NCBI GenBank assembly: GCA_009602725.1
Contig: WELB01000070.1
Location: 145,601-169,099 of the forward strand
DNA from: Spirogloea muscicola
Taxonomy: Eukaryota > Streptophyta > Zygnematophyceae > Spirogloeales > Spirogloeaceae
Direction of reading: 5' to 3'
Length of the DNA: 23,499 nt
Made by a program: the position numbers and the translations under genes. Shown here in pieces: positions 12,901 to 21,724 of the stretch (its first letter is position 1; each line of letters opens with the position of its first letter). Below the pieces are notes generated by a model, which saw nothing but the letters and a program-made list of their open reading frames with translations, made no database searches and was not told the DNA's origin.

Positions 12901-14596
12901 GCATCTTTCACAGACAAACTTAGGCAGGGGAAATAGATAAACTAGAAGGCAGTGTGCAGATGTGCATAAGTTGGCACACTAGATGATCAAGAATTGCTGC
13001 AAGCACTATAGACCAGCACTGTGGAAGGACTCTCTGTGAACAGCTGATAATGTTATCTGTCATGTCAGTGGAGTTTCAATTGTTGGTGGAGTGTGTTGCA
13101 CCCTGACCTTCCAATCGTCCTCTTTGCCTTCTTCAGTGATGCCATCATCATCACTGCTGAGTAGTGCTGCTCTTATGCTCGCTCTTTGCAGATGCAGTTG
13201 AGCAAGTCCCGACTTTCGGCGCTCTGCCTGAGCACGTGCAAGGCTTCATTGTTGGCGGGTGGCAGGCATTGTCAAGTGCGGTTGCACCTGCAGCTCATGA
13301 TGGCGGAAGAAGTGCTTCCTCTTCGGCGTGCACCTCGCCTGCGGGACTGACCGGCACTAATGAAGCAGCTGTCGTTACAAGAGCTGATGCAAATTTAGAT
13401 GCTGGGCCGGATGAGGAGAGGCTGTCCATCTTAGCCCGTGATGTAACAATAGCATTGTCATCTAGGGCTGGTAATGCTGAAGAAGGTAGTCATGTGGGAG
13501 CACCAAGTGACACGATAAAGATGCAGGCCACAGCAGATCTACAGGAAGAACAGGAACCTGAGAATGCCATGCAGCGGGGGTTGACAGATGAGACTGAAGG
13601 GCCTGGAGCCCCCCCAGGTGCTTCAAGAGTCTCCACCGAGCACTTCGTAAAAGTAGTCCTGCCAAGAGCCAGGTAAGTATATACAGAAGCTGTCAATTGT
13701 GATAGTTGAAGGTTATGGCAGTGTTGGATGCTGCTGCATCAGCTTCTTTATTGCAGAAGTGGTGCGCTGCATGGGAGACTGATGCCAGCAAGTAAGAGAT
13801 AAGACAAGCTCGTGCGTGACTTGGAACTCCATTGCATGTATGTGTCAGGCACTACGACACAATCATTGTTTTGCACGCCTCGGAGGATGACGAGTTGCCT
13901 CCTTCCTTAGTCTCAGCCATTCTCCAGAAGAAGCAGGGCAAGGGCATTCAGCTTGCGCTTGTGACAGTGGGCACCGTTGAGCATGACAGGCTGTTGTGCA
14001 TTGACTTTGAGGTACCAAAGGGGTCCAGAGGATGGGGCTTTCAGGAAGAAAAGCCTCTGCCAGCTGCGTCTCCGCCTGTGGGCCTGGAATCTGTGGCGGA
14101 CATCATTGTCAGGGTGGAGTTGCCGGCCACCTGCGCAGCACCTCTGCTGCCGGGATTTCACTCCCTTGCCGAGCTTGCCATCAAGTATGTCACAAATATC
14201 ATCAGCACAGGAGCTCACGTCCTGATTGGCAAGGTTTATAGGTCCCTCATGGTGGACCTGAGGATCACCAACAGCAAGCTCCTCCACCGCGCGGCCCGCA
14301 TTGTGGCCGAGCTCGTCGGTTTGTCAGAGGCAGGGGCTATGGAGTACGTGGTGCGCGCCATCTACACTGACGACATACTCGCTTTGGGCTTGACATATGA
14401 AGATGTGCGGCTTCTCCCAGCATCGGAGCACATAGTCAGGGCCAGCAGAACCAGACGCATCGTCCCCCTGGCGCTGCTTCTGGCGACCAGCCTTTACTCT
14501 GTGCGGCAGGCTGCCGACATGGTCGCAAAGCCTGTGAGCGTGCGGACGCTGATTGAGGCCGACCTTGCTGCTCGCAAGAGCAAGCTTGTTGGATAA
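9977..14596 (+). CDS. Glucokinase-regulatory-protein-like double-SIS protein (12 exons, 772 aa)
   Basis: This gene resembles animal GKRP (GCKR), which binds fructose phosphates and inhibits glucokinase. Exons are 9977-10123, 10270-10329, 10692-10838, 11164-11268, 11590-11640, 11763-11837, 11967-12080, 12221-12335, 12443-12627, 12800-12890, 13192-13672 and 13849-14596; all are GT-AG and in phase. SIS domain 1 carries SGAGTSGR (residues 76-83), LIAGGDEA, EGAED (121-125), GISCGLSA (155-162) and STRLKGGSATKILL (from 239). SIS domain 2 carries YYVGGTSGG (351-359), AVEQVPTFGA, GFIVGGW and STGAHVLIGK (643-652). Residues about 655-772 form an all-helical region starting with DLRITNSKLL, matching the GKRP lid. 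Most of exon 11 (roughly residues 390-500) is an acidic, Ser/Ala-rich insertion, so the protein exceeds the 625-residue human form. After GTSGR it reads LAYCAARSYN, not the DASEC of MurQ, so etherase activity is unlikely. Its partner kinase, if any, is unknown; plants have hexokinases. Confidence 0.93.
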
Positions 14597-14984
14597 AGCA
14601 TCCCTTGCAGTCTAACCATCACCTAAATCTCCCAAGTTATGACTTGCAGAAGTCTCCTGTGAGGTCGCTGAACATCAAGCGTCAGGAGCAGTCACAATTC
14701 GGTCGGCAAGTTGCAAAAGGCAATAAGCACAAGATGGACATTAAGTGCAATTTACAATATGGACAGCAAGAGTTGCTCCGTCCGGAGTGGCGCATAATGC
14801 TGACACATAATCTGCCAGGCTATTGGTAGCCAACGGTTGCCAAGCTTTGGCCAACGCCTCAGCAGGCTTCTCGTCTCTTGAGGTCTGCATGTGAGTGAAT
14901 GTGATGCACAGACAGTGTTCCTGAGCCTGCCACTGTTGCCAGCGTTCCTCCTCGATTCTAACGCCTTTTGATGTCCTTGCGTGC
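14597..14984. other. 388-bp tail-to-tail intergenic region
   Basis: This separates the GKRP-like stop codon from the convergent MOSC stop codon. It should contain both 3' UTRs and polyadenylation sites. A TGTAA, the polyadenylation signal used by many green algae, reads on the minus strand near 14752. No gene was recognised here. Confidence 0.4.
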
Positions 14985-17731
14985 TTATGTAGCCCTCACA
15001 GCCAGCACCTCCAGCTTGTCACCAATCTCAATGTAGGTTGGCTTGCGTGCTGCCTCATTGCAGTTAGCAGAAGTGAAGTAGGCGCCCAGGTACACCTGCA
15101 CAGGCAGCAAGCACACGGGTTATATATTATCCAAGCATTAGTCAAGTTTGCAGGATTGCAGTAGCTCTCTCCGTAGAGGTGGCTCATTGTCCTTCGCTAC
15201 AGAAGATGGAGCCAAGCCATACTCCGTGGCTATCACAACGTGACAAGTTTGGACAATGCGAGCATGTCATTGGCAAGTCAATCATCTCCACTGTCAGAAC
15301 GGCAACAGGATGTGCGCAGGCTACCATCCATCCTCTCATACCTGTCTGGACTCGTGCTGGAGGAGTCCCAGGGCCTCGCCAGTCCGGAAAGTTGCGAGGG
15401 TCTGCAGCCCGTTCTTGTCAGTGGATTGAGTGCACAAACAAGGCACACAATGCTGAGCAAAACAATGTCACTTGCTCCGCATGGCGCAGCTCACCCTCGA
15501 AGGTGGCATACCTGCAGGGCCACATGCCTCAGCCACCGCCCAACTTCTTACCTTGGTCGGCTCCTCAGAGCCCAGACCCAGGCCTGTCTCCTGGTCCACA
15601 GTGGGCACCTAAAACACCAGCAGCAGCTGTCACAATACGGCATGCGTGTGGACAGTCGCGATGTTCCGCTCCATGGCTGCTTGTTTGGCCAACTGCAAGC
15701 AAGAGGGGCCCGTACCTTGCACCGGGAGCACTCTTTCACAAAGACAAAGTTGGGGGACTCCGCGGCGTCCCTGCTTGCGCTGGAGATGCGGAGCTCGCGC
15801 CAGGTATCCTCCTCCCAGGCCTCTGGCCCCTCGAGAACAATGCTATTACGATGGCAATCGGAGAAGGGAGCCCATCAGCAGCTTGCTGCAATCAAGATTA
15901 TGGCTATCAACATCTCAAAGGAGGATTACAAATAGTGCGTCTAGTGCAAGGTTCACAGACATTCACCTCGGCCGGAAGCGGCTCATGGGCAGCGGAGCTG
16001 GCATCTTTTTGTTGAGGTCGGCATGGGTTGCCTGCAGGACATCTGAACGTGATGTCAAGCCCTCTGCTGAATGCAGGAACTGAGCCACCAGAAAGTCAAA
16101 TATGATAGAGGGCATGCATCAAGGGTGATTGGCAGCAACGCTGCCAGGGAAGAGCTGCGCACGGACTCTGACTTCAGTCTTTGCAATGTGGAGCTGTCCA
16201 CCTTGGCTATCATGTGGAATTGCGACAGGTTCTGGAAGCCTGTGAGATGGCCCTTGGGAGCACGGTCAACCTGCCGCCTTGTGCTCTCTGCGTGCACCTC
16301 CGTGCTGCAAATAAGCAGAGCCGCGAAAGCCGCCATCCTCCGTACTCCTTGCACACTTTATGCCCACACTTCACGTAACATGGTCTTGCACATGGTCAGC
16401 TAGCCTGGGTCTTCAAGCAACACGTTACACTGCAGACTTTCACCATGTTGCAAGAGCCCACTCACTGGAGTCGAAGCGCACAAGGCGAAGGTCGAGGTCA
16501 AGAACCCTGGAGAACCACGCGGCGGCCTCGTCGCCTTCGTCGTTCGCAACCCCCTGCCACATGGACCAGAACTTGATGCTGATGCTGCTGGCCTTCTCTG
16601 GCAGCTTCAATGGCACTTTCAGGTTTGGCATCCCGGGTGCCATGATTTCTGCGCAAGATATGGGATGCGCCCTCAGCTTTGAACAGAAGCTCTGCAGACA
16701 TCTTCTCACCATACACTGCGGTGGCTCTCGTATGACTAAGAACACTGAAATTGGTTGATAGCAGGCTCTGGCCAACATCTGGAGGGAAGGCGTGCCGCTT
16801 ACCCATGGTAGCGTCGTCTGCCAGCTCTTCGCCTGATGTTGCTGCCACTGGCAGGAGTGGCTGGATCGTCGCCATCTCGGGCTTGACGCGCTGCGTGAGC
16901 ATGCGGCCGGACTCAGCGTAGACCACCATCCAGAAGCGGTCGTACAGCAGCCCTGCAAACGCGCAGGCGCAGCAGCAGTTGCTTATGACCAGCCAATTCT
17001 AAGCTCCCTTGCGACTTGCAAACACCTCATCATGGCTTAGCAACAGTCTGACCTGACGACTGTCCAAGCACACCTTGCAGTCCTGAGCCTTGCAAGCCTA
17101 ACAATGCCAGGACCTTGCCCACCTCGCGGACTCGTGGGATTCGGGCTCGCTCCATACCGGTGGTGGAAAGCCGGGCCTTGGTGACGGCGAAGCCGCGGCA
17201 GGACTTGATTGGGTAAATGTAGAGGTCGCTGACGGTGTGGCAGGCCAGCGGCGGCAGCGTCGCCACAGGGGCTCCTTGCGCTTCGGTCGCTGCAGGGGTG
17301 CCGGTCGCACCCCACCCGCTGGTCCAGGACTTGGGCAGGAAGCTGGTCATTGTAAGAGGAGCTGGAATGCCGTCGGCGAGTCGAGTGCGGGGCTTCAGAG
17401 CTCGGGAAGCCGGGTGAGCTCGGATGGCGTGCACGAGAACGTGCTGGGCACTCTGCGACCGCAATGTGGGTGCTGGAAGGAGGGGAACAAAGCGCGGAGG
17501 TAGTGAGAATGAACGTGAATGGGGATACTGTGCAGCAATGCGGGCGCTGGCAGCAAGGGGGGGGAGTGCGGAGAGCGGGCGTCGCCAGCGGCGAGGTGGA
17601 GGAGCTGCAGGCAGTGAGGGAGGGAGCGGGGGAGAAGGGGGGGGGGCTTGCAGACTAGCGGGAGGGGCATGTGTGGCGAGAAGGTGGGGTGGGGCAGCCA
17701 TGGCGGAGAAGGGGAGGCGCGCTGACCTCAT
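14985..17731 (-). CDS. MOSC-domain protein (mARC / moco-sulfurase-C-terminal-like), with probable transit peptide
   Basis: The family has a MOSC N-terminal beta-barrel followed by a MOSC domain that binds sulfurated molybdenum cofactor through a conserved Cys. Readable exons are 17731-17158, 16952-16803, 16648-16466, 16031-15967, 15842-15716, 15608-15552, 15401-15342 and 15095-14985, with GT-AG junctions. Motifs are YIYPIKSCRG (residues 172-180), LYDRFWMVV, MLTQRVKPEMA, APGMPNLKVPL, RLVRFD, then ADLNKKMPAPLPMSRFRP, VLEGPEAWEEDTWREL, CSRCKVPTVDQETG (candidate Mo-ligating Cys) and, near the C-terminus, ANCNEAARKPTYIEIGD. The exon that should carry the DGFPFLL-like strand, between 16466 and 16031, could not be fixed; AESTRRQVDRA around 16290 may be part of it. 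Starting at 17731, the first 127 residues are rich in Ser, Ala, Pro and Arg with almost no acidic residues, typical of an organelle transit peptide. A start at 17350 is the alternative. Confidence 0.9.
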
Positions 17732-18423
17732 GGTGCCTCGGAAGCTTCCACGCGACGAAGGGCCCCGCTTGCCGGCGAGTTACCGCAAGTGCGGACTCGG
17801 CAGGTGCCCGTGCCGTCTTTGCCGAGTCCAGAGATGCACAGGGCACTGGAGTCCTCCACCTCGTCGTCGCCAGATCCGGCAGCCTGACGGATCCCCACAT
17901 CCCGCCCCTCCGCGGTCTGCCCCGTCGAGAAGAGTTTCGGGTCAAAATGGCGGAGTTCCGAATGGCGGTGAAAAGGAGGCATCGGTCCGCCGCCTTCGGA
18001 GATAGACGAGAGGCGGGAGGGGGATCCCGGGCTGCCGGCGGAGGGCGGGCGCAGTGTGAACGGCTCCCCGGCCGCTCGCCCCGGCGGCGGGCGCCCCAAC
18101 CTCCCTCCCCCACCTCCCTCCTTTCAATGCCAGCAATCGTGTATTCTAATGTCAACAGCCGCATTCTGTTTTCCTCCATGACCGCCCCCGCCGCAGCGCC
18201 GGCGGCCTGAGGCGCCCGCCGCCGCCGCCGCCGCCGCCGCCCTTTGACAGAGTCGGCGCCGCCGCGCGTGGTAGTCTGGGGCAGGTGCCTGGAGCAGGCC
18301 TGCAGGCGCCGGTGGCCGGCTCCAGGGTTGCCCGCCTACGCTCCTGCTCCCCGCTGCTGGCATTGGCACTCGTGAGCTCTGAGACCCCGGGCCGTCGTCA
18401 GCTGGTCGGAAAATCGGCTTCAG
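17732..18423. promoter_or_regulatory. Head-to-head intergenic region (MOSC / PBS1-like kinase), holding the missing kinase first exon
   Basis: The MOSC start at 17731 (minus) and the first recognisable kinase exon at 18424 (plus) diverge. The kinase first exon should lie here, but no MGC-type myristoylation start was found. A good donor, GTGAGC at 18372, precedes the acceptor CTTCAG ending at 18423, which would leave a very short 52-bp intron. A GCC run occupies 18214-18242. Long frames on both strands look like GC artefacts. Confidence 0.45.
18214..18242. repeat. GCC trinucleotide tract upstream of the kinase
   Basis: About nine uninterrupted GCC units lie in the presumed 5' region of the kinase gene. 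Confidence 0.8.
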
Positions 18424-20869
18424 AGAGCGAAGCCGGCCGCGCCNGAGGACTCCGCCGCCGCCGCCGCCGCAGGCTCCGCGGCGCCGCCGCCGCCGGACGG
18501 CGATCAGCGGCGGCGGCCCCCGGCGGGGAAGATTGCGGCGCAGACGTTCACGTTCAAGGAGCTCGCTGCCGCCACCAAGAACTTCCGCCCCGAGTGCCTC
18601 ATCGGCGAGGGCGGCTTCGGCCGCGTCTACAAGGGCCGCCTTGAGGCCACCGGCCAGGTGACGGCCGCTCAGTGGCAGCCGCTCGCTGAGCCCCGCCGCA
18701 TTTGCCGGCGTCCGCATGCGCTCGTCTCCGCGAGGGCCGACGGCCGCGGCCGCCGCACACCTGTAGTCCGGCCAAGCCGTCGGTGGCGTCACGGTCATTG
18801 CCGCAGGCATCTTGCGGCCCGGTGTCGCCGCAAGGGCCTTGCGAGGCGCATTTGCCTTCTCTGGCCTCGCCGGCAGCCGCACTCGCACCCCCCATGGACT
18901 CGAGAGCAGACTGACGACAGGGGCCCGCTGTTGCCAACGCATACGAATTTAAGCGATCTGTCTTCAGTAGCATCAGAGGACAGCAGGCGGTTGCGGGGGT
19001 CACGGCTGATGGCGGCTCGTGACAGTGGCGGCGCCCGCCCACCGGCCTGGCGTATACTTGGTGAAGGTCGCAGGCATGTCGTCAACAAGCGCAAACCTGC
19101 AACTGACGCGGCCTCCAAGGTGGCCGGCGGCGGCTGCCTTGTCGGGTCCAGGTGGTGGCGGTCAAGCAGCTCGACCGCAACGGGCTGCAGGGCAACCGCG
19201 AGTTCCTGGTGGAGGTGCTGATGCTCAGCCTGCTGCACCACCCGAACCTCGTCAACCTCATCGGCTACTGCGCCGACGGCGACCAGCGCCTGCTCGTGTA
19301 CGAGTTCATGTCCCTTGGCTGCCTTGAGGATCACCTACATGGTACGCACTGCCGCCGACACTTCATGGGCCTCGCCTAGCGCTCGACCTGCCCAATTGCG
19401 CTGCCTGCTCAGTCCCTCAGGCGGCAGGTCCTTTCATTGATAGGCCTGTCATTTGATGTGGGAATCATGCTGTCCTCTTCCTGGTAGTACCAGAACCTAC
19501 TAAGGTTGTGTAGCCTGGATTGGAGGATGATCAAGCTTGGACTCAAAGTCAACGGGGCAGAGCCGATTTTCCATGGTTGTCATGGTGGGGCTTCTTCTCC
19601 TCCTCGGCAGACATGGCGCCAGGAAAGGTGCCGCTGGACTGGAACACGCGGATGAAGATTGCAGCAGGCGCCGCACGGGGGCTCGAGTACCTGCACGACA
19701 AGGCCAACCCGCCGGTGATCTACCGCGACTTCAAGTCATCCAACATCCTGCTGGACGACAGCTACCACCCAAAGCTGTCCGACTTCGGGCTTGCGAAGCT
19801 CGGCCCCGTCGGCGACAAGACCCATGTGTCGACGCGTGTCATGGGCACCTATGGGTACTGCGCTCCTGAGTATGCTATGACAGGCCAGCTGACACTCAAG
19901 AGCGACGTGTACAGCTTCGGAGTTGTGCTGCTTGAGCTCATCTCCGGTCGCAAGGCCATTGACAGCTCGCGCACGACCGGAGAGCACAATCTCGTCGCTT
20001 GGGTATGCGCAAGTCGCCACTGCCGAATACATCTTTGAGAATGAGATGAGGAGGCCAGAGCGGCGCCTACCGCTCATTAGCGCAACTCTTGCTGGCACAA
20101 CAGCACACATGCATCTCTCTTGGCAGCAATGCGAGGGCGACATGAATCAGTGCCATCGGTTTGGCAATGCAGGCAAGACCGATGTTCAAGGACCGGCGGA
20201 AATTCCCGACGATGGCGGACCCGCTACTGCAGGGCCACTTCCCCATGCGCGGCCTGTACCAGGCACTTGCCGTTGCGGCCATGTGCCTGCAGGAGCAGGC
20301 GGCGACCCGACCCCTCATCAGCGACGTGGTCACAGCCCTCACCTACCTGGCTGCGCAGGTCAGACTGGGTGGTCAGAACGACTGCTGTGAGCTGCGGCCA
20401 AAAGCTAGTTTATACTTTCGCAGTGCGCCAAACCATCTTCAATCGTCAATCTAGCTGATAACATGGGCTGCCACAGCTAACAAATCCATCGCTTGGCACG
20501 GCTGCTTTGGTGCAGAAGTACGACCCTACTGCACAGCCGGCGCAGAATACGAGGCAGGGCAGCAGCGCACCGTCACCTCGCGGAGCGTCGCGCGGGCAGT
20601 CGCCACGGGCGGTGGCCTCCAGCACCTCCAGTTTCAGCAGCGATGCCGCTGCGCGAGACCGGTCTCGGGCAGGCCGTCAGTCCAACGGCAAGTACACCAA
20701 AAACGGGCCCACCGCAGTCGCGGACGGCCGCAGCTCCCCAGAGTCCTCGGAGGAGTGGGACAGCCGGGTGGCGCGGCAAGCGTACGCCGGCAACCTGCGG
20801 GAACACGGTGAGGTGGTCGACCGGGGCTCTGGGGGCGACTGGCACGAGAGGCGTTCAGACGGGGGATGA
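18424..20869 (+). CDS. PBS1-like receptor-like cytoplasmic kinase, RLCK subfamily VII (5' exon unresolved)
   Basis: This Ser/Thr kinase is of the plant RLCK VII family, which relays signals from surface receptors, usually anchored to the plasma membrane by N-terminal acylation. Exons are 18424-18657, 19152-19341, 19611-20002, 20173-20358 and 20516-20869 (451 residues), all GT-AG and in phase. An Ala/Pro-rich start, containing an ambiguous base at 18444, precedes [12 protein letters not shown]. Motifs are the Gly loop GEGGFG (18604-18621), catalytic Lys in VVAVK (19164-19166), [18 protein letters not shown] (RD type, from 19721), DFG (19781), the activation segment [34 protein letters not shown], and the lobe end [20 protein letters not shown]. 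After the kinase domain comes a Ser/Arg-rich tail of about 115 residues ending at TGA 20867-20869. Similarity to Arabidopsis PBS1 is strong throughout the kinase domain. The N-terminal acylation motif was not found because the first exon is missing. Confidence 0.94.
18452..18470. repeat. GCC tract coding poly-Ala in the kinase N-terminal exon
   Basis: In the kinase frame this run gives six consecutive alanines, followed a few residues later by four prolines. It is low-complexity linker between the N-terminus and the kinase domain. Confidence 0.75.
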
Positions 20870-21724
20870 TGATCAGCTCCACACACTTCCTCTCCAGCCC
20901 CCCCTCACCTCACCCCCCCCTTTCCCCCACCCTGCGTTGCTATCTAACTCCGCCTACATGTAGGCCCACTTGTCAAGGAGAAGAATGGATCGTGTATGAA
21001 GTGATGGAGGGCCTGTCACTGCACCATGCTGAACACCACAATGGTGAGAGTAGCAGCAGTCACTGTGCTGCAGCAGAGCCCCTCCGCCCTCCCTTTTCAA
21101 CAGCCCTCCCTTTTCAACAGCCGTGTACGTGTCTTCTCTTCTGCCTTCTGTGCAGCCTGCCAACTTGTCAGCTACACTGAGTACACCGCGTCAAGGTAGT
21201 GAACATCTGCATGTGAGAAATGGTCAATAGCCAGCCGCAGCCTGATAAGGTTTGCCATATATTGCAGATTTTAATGTGACAGCTATTCAGGAAGGCAGGC
21301 AGGCAAAGAACCATTGTCACTCTTTTGAGCACTCCTGCACCAACTCTATGACAGCTAACATTGTCTGACCCTTCGTAATCTGCCTAGACAGCACAAAGGA
21401 ACTTGATTATGCACGAAGCTGAAATGGCAGTAAGCGTTTTCGTGATTCGATGAGATTATGCAGGCACCCTATGCGGCTCACAAATTCAACCTCAACCCTT
21501 GCTTCTAGCTGCTCGTGGTCAATATATGCATCGTCATTTGCCAGCATCAATCAATAATTATGACTGTTTCTAGCTGCAAAGCAGGGGAACAAGGATTGGC
21601 AGCCACTGCCCTCGAAAGGTGTGCGCAAGGGTGTTCATTGAGAGAGCTTGTGGTCACTGTACAATTTAACACCCTGTGTTTTCGAGCTCAGAGCACCACT
21701 CACTTGTGCATGCTTAAATCACTG
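20870..21724. other. 855-bp tail-to-tail intergenic region
   Basis: This lies between the convergent kinase and TLDc stop codons. It holds a pyrimidine-rich stretch (about 20890-20940), a perfect 17-bp tandem duplication at 21087-21120, and otherwise unremarkable sequence presumed to be 3' UTRs. No convincing gene was seen. Confidence 0.45.
21087..21120. repeat. 17-bp tandem duplication
   Basis: Two perfect adjacent copies of CCCTCCCTTTTCAACAG lie in the kinase/TLDc 3' intergenic region. Confidence 0.9.

Noticed and set aside
9977-14596. Bacterial MurQ contamination
   Set aside because: Eleven in-phase GT-AG introns, the GKRP-type second SIS domain and the C-terminal lid show a eukaryotic GKRP-like gene.
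15179-16015. Plus-strand frames of 278 and 231 residues
   Set aside because: They run antisense to well-supported MOSC exons and introns, with no recognisable domain.
16055-16354. 99-residue minus-strand frame as a complete MOSC exon
   Set aside because: It contains a possible family fragment, but neither end joins the neighbouring exons in phase, so it was not added to the gene model.
18124-18942. 272-residue minus-strand frame
   Set aside because: It overlaps the kinase N-terminal exon antisense. It is Ala/Gly/Arg low complexity and crosses an ambiguous base.
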